Shown here piece by piece: positions 54,367 through 62,766 of a DNA stretch of 64,000 bases; the first letter of the stretch is position 1; the number at the start of each line of letters is the position of its first letter. Source of the stretch: Paenibacillus sp. FSL R10-2782 (GTDB taxonomy: Bacteria > Bacillota > Bacilli > Paenibacillales > Paenibacillaceae); assembly GCF_038592985.1 (NCBI RefSeq), contig NZ_CP151951.1:1851001-1915000 (forward strand), given 5' to 3'. The position numbers were made by a program, and so were the translations under genes. Below the pieces are notes generated by a model, which searched no databases, had not been told where the DNA came from, and saw only the letters and a list, made by a program, of their open reading frames with translations.

Positions 54367-55939
54367 AGTGCTGCTGATTGACGATGAGCCTTGGGCACTG
54401 GAGGGCATGCAGATTTGTATAGATTGGGGAGAGATGGGCTTTGAGGTGTGTGGTATCTGCGGCAACGGAATGGATGGTTTGAGGCTAATGGAGGAATTGA
54501 GCCCAGACCTGGTGATGGTGGATATCCATATGCCGATAATGGATGGTTTGGAAATGATAAAGCAATGGCGGCAAAGAGGGAATGTCTCCACGAAATTTAT
54601 CATTCTTACCGGGTACAGCGAATTTGATTACGCTCGAAAGGCTCTCAAATACAGAGTCTCCCGGTATTTGCTGAAGCCTTTGGATGAGGAGCAGACTGAA
54701 CTGGAGATTCGGGCAATCCAGCGCGAATTGTTGGAGGAACAGGAGCTCATTTACATCGGGCAGATTGCTCGTCGGGAAGAGGTGCTGCAGATGATTAAGG
54801 AGGCACTACTGGGCAAATCGATGTCCGCGGAGGGTAACGATTTCATGGAATCTGTGTCCCAATCCGCCGATTTATGGAATGTATGTCTGGTGCAAGCGCA
54901 TCGGGACCAGTCCGGACGACTGGGCGAGTTTGCACTTGAATTACTCGATGACTTAGAGACAGTATATTTGGTGCATCTGTCCATGGAACATTTCGTCATT
55001 GTGTTCGGCGACTCGGCGTATCAAGGTGATGGGCTCAGTGCTGAGAAGACTATAGAAGCACTGGCCCGTCGCTTGGCGGGTTTTCGTGCCTTCATGGCTG
55101 TTGGTGCCCCGGTAGGCTCATTAACTGGCATTGGAACCGCCTACAAAACGGCGTCCAAGGCGCTGCTGCATGCGTTTTATGAGTCGGAAAATAATGGAAT
55201 TATTCACTATGACATAATTAAAGACAGCGTGTTTCAACATTGCTACAATCAGGTGGAACTTTTGGAACGCATATTGGAGACATTTGAAATCATCGACTAT
55301 GCTGGCTATCGGTCAATTGTCGATTCGATGGAGCAAATGTTTTGGGAGACGCGAGTGTATCCTGATGAGGTCCAAAAATTTGTCGTCTTTATCCTTCACG
55401 AAATCAGGGCGTATATGAGTGTGCATTTTGCCGATGACAGGGAGCCTTCCGACTATCTGTTCGATATTCCCAATATGGACGAGGCATTGCTGACCTTTGA
55501 CGATATGATTGGGATACTACGCTCTTGTGGACAGGTTTGCTTTGAACTTCTTCTCAAACAGAGCATGATTGAGCCTCAGGGGATCGTGCAGGATATCAAT
55601 GACTACATCCGTAGTTATTTCCGGGAAAGTCTGACCATTAAACAGCTGGCAGAGCAATTTTTTCTGCATCCTACCTATCTGGGACAATTGTTGATACGCA
55701 AAAACGGTATCGGGTTCAATGAATTGCTCCATGATCTGAGGATTGAAGAGGCAAGTCGCCTGCTTCGTATGAACCAATATAAAAATAGCGAGCTATCAGA
55801 AATGGTAGGATATACTAATTATAACCATTTTCTGAAGCAATTTGAGAAGCGCTTAGGTATGTCACCAAACGAATATAAGAAAATCAAAGCTTTTCATGTG
55901 AAAAGCTTTAATTCGAATATAGTTTCCGATCAGATATAA
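54356..55939 (+). CDS. Response regulator with AraC-type output (YesN family), second of two
   Basis: The 527-residue protein has a receiver domain (VLLIDDEPWALEGMQ, D56 in LVMVDIHMPIMD, Lys in YLLKPLDEEQ) and an AraC HTH at about 415-515 (LTIKQLAEQFFLHPTYLGQLLIRKNG, SELSEMVGYTNYNHFLKQFE). ATG 54356 follows AAGGAGGGAAGGGG and overlaps the kinase stop, so the pair is translationally coupled and this is the likelier cognate partner. It precedes the transporter genes and probably activates them. Confidence 0.9.
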   Translation: MGFKVLLIDDEPWALEGMQICIDWGEMGFEVCGICGNGMDGLRLMEELSPDLVMVDIHMPIMDGLEMIKQWRQRGNVSTKFIILTGYSEFDYARKALKYRVSRYLLKPLDEEQTELEIRAIQRELLEEQELIYIGQIARREEVLQMIKEALLGKSMSAEGNDFMESVSQSADLWNVCLVQAHRDQSGRLGEFALELLDDLETVYLVHLSMEHFVIVFGDSAYQGDGLSAEKTIEALARRLAGFRAFMAVGAPVGSLTGIGTAYKTASKALLHAFYESENNGIIHYDIIKDSVFQHCYNQVELLERILETFEIIDYAGYRSIVDSMEQMFWETRVYPDEVQKFVVFILHEIRAYMSVHFADDREPSDYLFDIPNMDEALLTFDDMIGILRSCGQVCFELLLKQSMIEPQGIVQDINDYIRSYFRESLTIKQLAEQFFLHPTYLGQLLIRKNGIGFNELLHDLRIEEASRLLRMNQYKNSELSEMVGYTNYNHFLKQFEKRLGMSPNEYKKIKAFHVKSFNSNIVSDQI

Positions 55940-55960
55940 ATTTAAACTAAAATTAATTAA

Positions 55961-55976
55961 ATGTAAGGGCTTTCAT
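55961..55976. promoter_or_regulatory. cre-like palindrome upstream of the binding lipoprotein
   Basis: ATGTAAGGGCTTTCAT, or its complement ATGAAAGCCCTTACAT, fits cre except for CC in place of the central CG. It is close to the start of the transporter genes, so catabolite repression is plausible. Confidence 0.45.
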
Positions 55977-56008
55977 TGTTGGTATTACAAAACTATCGGA
56001 GGTGTCTT

Positions 56009-57694
56009 ATGGGGGACAGAAAAAAATCGTTACTTCGTATTGGAGCGGTAGCACTTTTGTCACTGAGCGTTGTTCTGTCTGGCTGCTCAATCAGCGGCAG
56101 CAGCAAAGGTGGAAATTCCAATGCGGACAATGTCAACAGCGGAGAGGTTGGAGCGGCAAGTCCAATTGAAATCTCAGTCTTCTTGAATGAAGCTGGACAG
56201 CAGCCGACAGCGGACAACAAGCTTTACAAAATGATGAAGGATGAGCTTGGTGTTACCTTCAAATTTGAATTTCTTGCGGGCGATAAGAACCAGAAGCTCG
56301 GCGTTATGATTGCTGGCGGGGACTACCCGGACCTGATCTCGGCAGACACAAAGCTGACCGCTGCGGGAGGCGTCATCCCGTTGGAAGATTTGATCGAGAA
56401 ACATGCGCCTAATCTGAAGAAACACTATGCAAAGTATTGGAACCAAATGAAGGACCCTAATGATGGACATATTTACTATTTGCCAAACTATGGTGTCTAT
56501 AATGGTGAAGTTGCTGATACCTATTACGGTGGTCCTGCCTTCTGGATTCAAAAGGCTGTCCTCAAGGAGTTCAACTATCCGACTCCTAAAACATTGGATG
56601 AATACTTCGATCTGATTAAAAAGTACAAAGATAAATATCCAACGATTGATGGCAGCCCGACCCTTGGTTTTGAAGTCCTGAACTATGACTGGAAAACCTG
56701 GGGATTGCTGAATCCTCCACAACATTTGATTGGTCATCCAAACGATGGCGGTGTAGTTGTAAACAAAGGCGTGGCAGAAATTTTTGCTGATAAAGATTAC
56801 GCTAAGAAGTACTACCAGAAGCTGAATGAAATTAATGCTCAAGACTTACTCGATAAGGAAACGTTTACACAGAACTATGATCAGTACTTGGCGAAGTTGT
56901 CTAACGGTAATGTTCTGGGGATGTTCGATCAGCACTGGAACTTTCTCAAAGCTGAGGATTCACTGAAGACGCAGAAGAAGCTGGAGCGGACATATGTAGG
57001 CTTCCCTCTGGTATATGATTCCAGCATTAAGGATTACTATCGGGACCGTCCAGCGCTTAATCTGAATAATGGTTTTGGTATTACTGTTAACGCTAAGGAT
57101 CCGGTAAAAATCCTCAAAGTACTCGATAAACTAATGGATGAAAAATGGCAAAAGCTATTTACTTGGGGTGTTGAAGGCGAGGATTATTATGTTAATAAGC
57201 AAGGTCGCTTTATGAAAACACCAGAGCAGCGTACTAACGCTGATGATGCTGCCTGGAAGCTCGCCAATAAGGCAGAAGCTTTATACAATACCGCACCGAA
57301 GCTGGAGGGTTATTTTAGCGATGGCAACGCCACCTCGGCAACCAATCAGCCTGAAGAGTATCAAGCAAGCTTGAAGCCTTACGATAAGGAAGTTCTAAAG
57401 GCATACGGGTTTAATAGCTACGTTGACTTCTTCAGTGCTCCTCCTGAGAACCCGGTCTATTACCCGGCTTGGTCCGCCGATATCGTGGATGGTTCTCCGG
57501 CCAAGATTGCCAGCACAAAGCTGAACGAGCTTTCTACAAAGTATCTGCCTAAAGCAATCCTGTCGAGTCCGTCTAGCTTCGACTCCGTATGGAACGAATA
57601 CACCTCCGAGATTCATAAGCTTGACATCAAGGCCTATGAAGACAAAATAAACGAAGTGCTGAAGTGGAGAATTGAGAATTGGACTGCTAAATAG
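56009..57694 (+). CDS. Oligosaccharide ABC transporter substrate-binding lipoprotein (LplA-type)
   Basis: The 561-residue protein has a lipoprotein signal (MGDRKKSLLRIGAVALLSL, lipobox VLSGC) and a Gly/Ser/Asn tether. A large family-1 solute-binding fold follows (FEFLAGDKNQKLGVMIAGGDYPDLI, YLPNYGVYNG, ENPVYYPAWSADIVDG). LplA-type proteins bind plant-derived oligosaccharides. The context predicts aldouronic or acetylated xylo-oligomers released by GH30. ATG 56009 follows CGGAGGTG. Two permease genes follow; the ATPase (MsmX-like) must be encoded elsewhere. Confidence 0.92.
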   Translation: MGDRKKSLLRIGAVALLSLSVVLSGCSISGSSKGGNSNADNVNSGEVGAASPIEISVFLNEAGQQPTADNKLYKMMKDELGVTFKFEFLAGDKNQKLGVMIAGGDYPDLISADTKLTAAGGVIPLEDLIEKHAPNLKKHYAKYWNQMKDPNDGHIYYLPNYGVYNGEVADTYYGGPAFWIQKAVLKEFNYPTPKTLDEYFDLIKKYKDKYPTIDGSPTLGFEVLNYDWKTWGLLNPPQHLIGHPNDGGVVVNKGVAEIFADKDYAKKYYQKLNEINAQDLLDKETFTQNYDQYLAKLSNGNVLGMFDQHWNFLKAEDSLKTQKKLERTYVGFPLVYDSSIKDYYRDRPALNLNNGFGITVNAKDPVKILKVLDKLMDEKWQKLFTWGVEGEDYYVNKQGRFMKTPEQRTNADDAAWKLANKAEALYNTAPKLEGYFSDGNATSATNQPEEYQASLKPYDKEVLKAYGFNSYVDFFSAPPENPVYYPAWSADIVDGSPAKIASTKLNELSTKYLPKAILSSPSSFDSVWNEYTSEIHKLDIKAYEDKINEVLKWRIENWTAK

Positions 57695-57768
57695 AACTAT
57701 TTCTAAACCGGAAAGGGAGCACTCCTCCCTTTCCGAAAAATATAAGAATGGATAGGGAGTTTGATACT

Positions 57769-58743
57769 ATGGAGGAGATTGCAATTGGCGCCAAGTCAGT
57801 TAAACAGGCAGACCCGAAGAAGAAACGCAGCGACAAACGCGTGACCTGGGCTATTATCAAGGATCAGAGACAACTTATCTATATGTCAGTTCCTCTGCTT
57901 GCTTATATAGTCTTATTTGCTTATGTGCCGATCTGGGGCTGGTCGATGGCATTTCAAGATTACAAGCCCGCACGAAGCTTTGATGAACAAACTTGGGTTG
58001 GCTTCAAGCATTTTAAGTTCCTGTTTACAGATGATAATTTTTTACGTGTCCTTCGTAATACACTTGCTATGAGTATGATCAACCTGATTTTTGGGTTTGT
58101 CACTGCCATTATTTTGGCATTGCTGCTTAATGAAATTAAAAAGATTATCTGGAAGAGAGCCGTTCAGACCATTTCGTATTTGCCACACTTTTTGTCATGG
58201 ATTATCGTTACGGGAATTGTTGCCACTTCTCTTGCCTCTGACGGCATTGTCAACGAAATGTTGATGAAGCTGCATTTGGTTGATAAACCAATTTTATGGT
58301 TGAGTGAAGGAAAGTATTTTTGGGGAGTAGTGGGAGCCTCACACGTTTGGAAAGAAGTTGGCTGGAATACAATTATTTATTTGGCCGCCATAGCCTCTAT
58401 TGATCCGGCTTTGTATGAAGCCGCTGATATTGACGGGGCCAACAGATATCAAAAAATGTGGAGCGTTACTTTGCCAGGCATTAAGCCAACTATTGTTATT
58501 CTGTTGATTATGTCAATTGGACATATTTTAGAAGCTGGTTTTGAAGTACAGTATTTGCTAGGCAACGGACTTGTTGTGGATTGGTCAGAAACGATTGATA
58601 TTTTCGTTCTTAAATATGGTATTGCGCAAAGTAACTATTCCTTGGCCACTGCGGGAGGCATATTCAAGACCATTGTCAGTATTACAATGTTGCTGCTCGC
58701 AAACTGGACAGCAAAGCGGCTTGGGGAAGAGAGGTTATTATAG
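57769..58743 (+). CDS. ABC transporter permease (LplB-type)
   Basis: The 324-residue inner-membrane protein has six predicted helices and the EAA loop EAADIDGANRYQKMWSVTLPGIKP near residue 230, which contacts the ATPase. LplB-type permeases pair with LplC types to import oligosaccharides. ATG 57769 has GGGAG 9 nt upstream; ATG 57748 lacks one. The stop overlaps the GTG at 58743 before the next gene. Confidence 0.92.
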   Translation: MEEIAIGAKSVKQADPKKKRSDKRVTWAIIKDQRQLIYMSVPLLAYIVLFAYVPIWGWSMAFQDYKPARSFDEQTWVGFKHFKFLFTDDNFLRVLRNTLAMSMINLIFGFVTAIILALLLNEIKKIIWKRAVQTISYLPHFLSWIIVTGIVATSLASDGIVNEMLMKLHLVDKPILWLSEGKYFWGVVGASHVWKEVGWNTIIYLAAIASIDPALYEAADIDGANRYQKMWSVTLPGIKPTIVILLIMSIGHILEAGFEVQYLLGNGLVVDWSETIDIFVLKYGIAQSNYSLATAGGIFKTIVSITMLLLANWTAKRLGEERLL

Positions 58744-58745
58744 TG

Positions 58746-59696
58746 ATGAAGAAAACTCAGATGTCTGGCCTAGAGAGTACAATTGCAATCTCCAGACGCC
58801 GTCCAGGAAGCAGGGGATTAGAGCCGTTTGTTTTCAACACACTTAATACAATATTTATGATTATCCTGGTCATTGTTACCTTATATCCGTTCCTAAATAC
58901 AATTGTAGTGTCGTTTAATGCGGGGAACGACACGATCAGAGGCGGTCTCTATCTGTGGCCTCGGCAGTTCACGTTGCAGAATTATAAAGCGGTATTCGTT
59001 TCGGGCACTATTTATAATGCATTCCTGATTTCGGTTGCACGTACCGTGCTTTCGACCTTGCTGAATATTTTCTTGACCACAATGCTGGCTTATGCACTTA
59101 GTCGGCGGAATTTTGTGTTCCGCAAGCCTATTACTACAGTTTTTGTCCTGACCATGTATTTTAATGCAGGTTTGATTCCTGGCTACTTCTTGATGAAGGA
59201 CCTGAATTTAATTAATAATTTCTTCGTATATGTACTGCCGTCAATGATCAGCGCATTTAACCTAATTGTTATCCGTACCTATATCTATACAATTCCAGAG
59301 AGCTTGGTGGAATCGGCTAAAATAGATGGGGCAGGGGATTTTAAGATTTTTTGGAGAATTATTTTACCGCTCTGTAAGCCTGTGCTGGCTACTATTGCGT
59401 TGTTTGTTGCGGTAGGTGCCTGGAACTCTTGGTTCGACGCTTTTTTGTATACCTCGTCCCAACAGGAACTGAGCACACTGCAATATGAGTTAATGAAGCT
59501 GCTCTCCTCTAGTATGAACGCCAACAGCAATCCATCAGTGTCCAATGGTGTTGGAATGCAAAATGCTACCCAGGTTACACCCATTTCAATTCGCGCTGCT
59601 GTCACTGTAGTAGCTTCTATTCCAATCCTGGTAGTGTATCCGTTCATGCAAAAATATTTTGTTGTTGGGCTTAACGTTGGGAGTGTGAAGGAATAA
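58746..59696 (+). CDS. ABC transporter permease (LplC-type)
   Basis: The 316-residue polytopic protein has six predicted helices. It has the N-terminal FNTLNTIFMIILVIVTLYPFLNTIVVSFN and the EAA-type loop ESAKIDGAGDFKIFWRIILPLCKP near residue 195. It completes the heterodimeric channel with the preceding permease. ATG 58746 starts 2 bp after the upstream stop. GH43 begins directly at its stop codon, so the operon is tightly coupled. Confidence 0.92.
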   Translation: MKKTQMSGLESTIAISRRRPGSRGLEPFVFNTLNTIFMIILVIVTLYPFLNTIVVSFNAGNDTIRGGLYLWPRQFTLQNYKAVFVSGTIYNAFLISVARTVLSTLLNIFLTTMLAYALSRRNFVFRKPITTVFVLTMYFNAGLIPGYFLMKDLNLINNFFVYVLPSMISAFNLIVIRTYIYTIPESLVESAKIDGAGDFKIFWRIILPLCKPVLATIALFVAVGAWNSWFDAFLYTSSQQELSTLQYELMKLLSSSMNANSNPSVSNGVGMQNATQVTPISIRAAVTVVASIPILVVYPFMQKYFVVGLNVGSVKE

Positions 59697-61256
59697 ATGA
59701 ATAATCAATTGGTATCGCAAACCATTCGTTACTCAAATCCCATACTTCCCGGCTTTTATCCTGATCCTAGCATTACTAGAGCGGGAGAATACTTTTATTT
59801 GATTTGCAGTTCGTTTGAATATTTTCCCGGTGTTCCTATCTTCCGGAGTCGGGATCTGATTCAATGGGAACAAGTGGGTCATGTGCTGAACCGGCCCAAT
59901 CAGCTTGATCTGACGGATCGCAAGAGCTCTGACGGCATTTATGCACCATCAATTCGTTATTTCGAGGGCACCTTCTACATGATTACAACCGATGTAGGAG
60001 GGATCGGGAATTTTTATGTTACAGCGACCGATCCGGCCGGACCTTGGTCGAATCCGATCCATGTTCCTTACGGTGGGATTGATCCTTCACTGTTTTTTGA
60101 CGATGACGGCAAGGTGTACGTCACCGCGCAGCAGGGAGCAGACTACGACTCCCATGCCATCCAGTATGAAATTAATATTGTGACTGGAGAAGCGCTTTCG
60201 GAGCCGCAGGTGGTTTGGTACGGTGATGGAGGTCCATGGACAGAAGGTCCTCATCTATACAAGATTAATGGAATGTATTATATGATGTCCGCCTCTGGCG
60301 GAACAGCGAAGGAACACAGGGAGATTATCGGACGGAGCAACAATCCTTATGGTCCGTTTGAACGTTATCCGGAGCCGATCCTGACGCATCGGGGGGTTGA
60401 TCATCCGATTCAATATTTGGGCCATGCCGACCTGGTAGAAGATGTACAAGGGAATTGGTGGGCTGTTTTTCTCGGCGTTCGGTTGACTGAGGATGGTTAC
60501 AGCGTACTTGGTCGTGAAACCTTTCTGGCTCCGGTCATCTGGAAGGACGAATGGCCGTATATCGACAATAACGAGGGCTGTGTCAAGCTGAAAATGTCGG
60601 TTGCGCGTCTGCCCGCAGCGACACCCAACGCTACGGGCGTCACTGTGGGCGAAGGCCGGGACGATTTTGCCGCAGACCATCTCGGACCCGAGTGGATCTT
60701 TGTGCGAAATCCGGCCGAGGGTAGTTATTCGCTAGATGAAGCTCCTGGGTCTTTGACATTGCATGGACAGGCGACTGGACTCGGGGATGCCGGCCGGATT
60801 ACTTTTGCAGGCAAAAGACAGCAGCATAAGCAGGCAAGCTTCACCACTTGCATGTCGTTTGCGCCAACCGCTGAAGGTGAAGAGGCCGGATTATGTGCAC
60901 GCCGGGATGAGGATGCCCATTATGAGATCGGGGTGTTGCGTTCTGGTAACCGCAACCGAGTCATGGTCCGTCTGACCATTCGCGGAGAATCCCAGATCGT
61001 CTATGGGGCTGAGACAGAATCGGAGCGAGTTTTGCTAAGAATTGAAGCGGCTGAGGATGAATATGCTCTTTCATATTCGGAGGATGGCGAGAACTGGTCC
61101 AGTATAGCTACAGGTCCGGCACGGGCGTTGTCTCCGGAGGATTTTGTGAATAAAATGTGCTTCACTGGGGTAGTCATTGGGCTGTACGCAACAGGAAATG
61201 GCCGCTTAAGTGGGGTACCTGCGCACTTCGATTGGTTTAAGTATCAGGCTAAGTAG
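59697..61256 (+). CDS. GH43 family beta-xylosidase/arabinofuranosidase
   Basis: The 519-residue cytoplasmic enzyme has a five-blade propeller. The catalytic base Asp lies in PGFYPDPSI, the pKa-modulating Asp in GGIDPSLFFDDDG, and the acid Glu in PWTEGPHLY. A C-terminal GH43-type beta-sandwich (about residues 325-515, PAHFDWFKYQ at the end) is typical of beta-xylosidases of this family. It should trim xylose or arabinose from imported xylo-oligomers. ATG 59697 directly follows the permease TAA, so it depends on coupled translation. Confidence 0.92.
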   Translation: MNNQLVSQTIRYSNPILPGFYPDPSITRAGEYFYLICSSFEYFPGVPIFRSRDLIQWEQVGHVLNRPNQLDLTDRKSSDGIYAPSIRYFEGTFYMITTDVGGIGNFYVTATDPAGPWSNPIHVPYGGIDPSLFFDDDGKVYVTAQQGADYDSHAIQYEINIVTGEALSEPQVVWYGDGGPWTEGPHLYKINGMYYMMSASGGTAKEHREIIGRSNNPYGPFERYPEPILTHRGVDHPIQYLGHADLVEDVQGNWWAVFLGVRLTEDGYSVLGRETFLAPVIWKDEWPYIDNNEGCVKLKMSVARLPAATPNATGVTVGEGRDDFAADHLGPEWIFVRNPAEGSYSLDEAPGSLTLHGQATGLGDAGRITFAGKRQQHKQASFTTCMSFAPTAEGEEAGLCARRDEDAHYEIGVLRSGNRNRVMVRLTIRGESQIVYGAETESERVLLRIEAAEDEYALSYSEDGENWSSIATGPARALSPEDFVNKMCFTGVVIGLYATGNGRLSGVPAHFDWFKYQAK

Positions 61257-61296
61257 CAGTAAGTGTTTGCCGATAGCCTGCACAAGGAGGAAAAGG

Positions 61297-62322
61297 ATGA
61301 ATTTATCGACTCGGCAAGAAGCTTCACTAAAAGAATTATACAAAAACGATTTCCAGATCGGAGCGGCGGTCAATCCTCTAACCATTGAGATTCAGAAATC
61401 GTTACTTGCTTACCACTTTAACAGTATTACAGCGGAAAATGAAATGAAGTTCTCAAGCTTGCATCCAGAGGAGGAGGTGTATACCTTCGAGAATGCCGAC
61501 CGACTAGCTGCATTTGCCAAGGAGCATGGGATGGCAATGCGCGGTCACACCCTGGTCTGGCATAATCAAACGCCAGATTGGCTGTTTGAGAATGAACAAG
61601 GCGGTCCAGCGGATCGTGTCTTGCTGCTGGAGCGGCTCCGTTCGCATATCCAAACGGTAGTTGGACGGTATAAGGATACTGTATACTGCTGGGATGTGGT
61701 GAATGAGGTCATCTCGGACGAGGAGTCAGACAAGGAGGAGTTCCTTCGCCCGTCGAAATGGCTGGACATCGTCGGACCTGATTTTATCGCCAAGGCTTTT
61801 GAATATGCGCATGAAGCAGATCCTAAGGCTCTGCTATTCTACAACGACTATAATGAGTCCCATCCTTATAAGCGGGATCGTATCTATCGGCTGGTCAGGT
61901 CGCTGCTGGACCAGGGAGTGCCGATTCACGGCGTGGGTCTTCAGGCGCATTGGAATTTGTTCGATCCTTCCCTAAACGACATTCGCGCAGCCATCGAAAA
62001 ATATGCAGAGCTGGGACTTCAGCTCCAGCTAACTGAACTGGATCTGTCAGTTTTTCGCTTTGATGACAGACGTACCGACCTGCTTCATCCTTCGGAGGAA
62101 ATGCTGGAACGGCAAGCGGAGCTTTACGAAGCGGTTTTCCGTCTCCTGCGGGAATACCGCAACTGTATCAGTGCAGTCACATTCTGGGGGGCTGCCGACG
62201 ATTATACCTGGCTGGACGGCTTTCCGGTCAGAGGCCGGAAGAACTGGCCTTTGTTATTCGATCAATCGCACCGTCCGAAGCTGGCTTATGAGCGTGTTGC
62301 TGCGCTGGTGATTCAGCCATAG
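61297..62322 (+). CDS. Intracellular GH10 endo-beta-1,4-xylanase
   Basis: The 341-residue single-domain GH10 enzyme has the substrate motif FNSITAENEMKF near residue 45, RGHTLVWHNQTPDWL near 85, acid/base E137 in WDVVNEVI and nucleophile E247 in LQLTELDLSV. There is no signal peptide or carbohydrate-binding module, so it works in the cytoplasm on imported oligomers, as XynA2-type enzymes of Paenibacillus aldouronate clusters do. ATG 61297 follows CAAGGAGG. It ends the transporter operon. Confidence 0.95.
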   Translation: MNLSTRQEASLKELYKNDFQIGAAVNPLTIEIQKSLLAYHFNSITAENEMKFSSLHPEEEVYTFENADRLAAFAKEHGMAMRGHTLVWHNQTPDWLFENEQGGPADRVLLLERLRSHIQTVVGRYKDTVYCWDVVNEVISDEESDKEEFLRPSKWLDIVGPDFIAKAFEYAHEADPKALLFYNDYNESHPYKRDRIYRLVRSLLDQGVPIHGVGLQAHWNLFDPSLNDIRAAIEKYAELGLQLQLTELDLSVFRFDDRRTDLLHPSEEMLERQAELYEAVFRLLREYRNCISAVTFWGAADDYTWLDGFPVRGRKNWPLLFDQSHRPKLAYERVAALVIQP

Positions 62323-62396
62323 TCAAGCCACTCAAATAGATGTACAAAGATAAAGTTCTCTGTCTTAATAGTTGAAATATTTAAGCTTTAATGCAA

Positions 62397-62478
62397 TAGC
62401 TCCTGAATTTGTCCTTGTGGCGATCAGGAGCTTTTTTGATATCATCGGAAATTGGAATGTATTGCTCTTCACCTGAGC
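62397..62478 (+). repeat. Island-flanking repeat copy B (terminator-like)
   Basis: It matches 44398-44480. Stem CTCCTG/CAGGAG has the same conserved loop TTTGTCCTTGTGGCGAT, then T6 and the conserved tail AATGTATTGC...CACCTGAGC. Confidence 0.75.
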
Positions 62479-62712
62479 ACTTGGCGGGGATCATTTTCCC
62501 AAAGCTCCTCCTTATACGAGAGGTGAGTGGTTGTAACGTTCCGGTTGTCCTACCTCTTGTTGCAGTTGTAGTAAACAATTCCATTTAATTGGAAGAGGAT
62601 TTAGGCGTGCTGAATATCCGGATAAGCTCTAAACAGCTTTGAATCAGGCGTAGAACAATGTAGAAACAAGGACTGGTTAGGTCTTTGTAGACAATATCCT
62701 TTTGAGAAAAAG

Positions 62713-62744
62713 AGAACCCGAGTCTTGGAAAAGACCCGGGTTCT
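62713..62744. terminator. Terminator of the GH30 gene (bidirectional)
   Basis: AGAACCCGAGTCTT (62713-62726) pairs with AAGACCCGGGTTCT (62731-62744, one G-U). On the minus strand it runs into CTTTTTC; on the plus strand into TTTTTC. Confidence 0.8.
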
Positions 62745-62766
62745 TGAGTTTTTCGCCTGAATGCAC

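Larger units (their letters stand above)
62323..62766. other. Intergenic region between GH10 and GH30 genes
   Basis: It contains repeat copy B (62397-62478), which can end the GH10 transcript, and a terminator (62713-62744) near the GH30 stop. The 62480-62700 stretch shows no supported gene. Confidence 0.6.
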
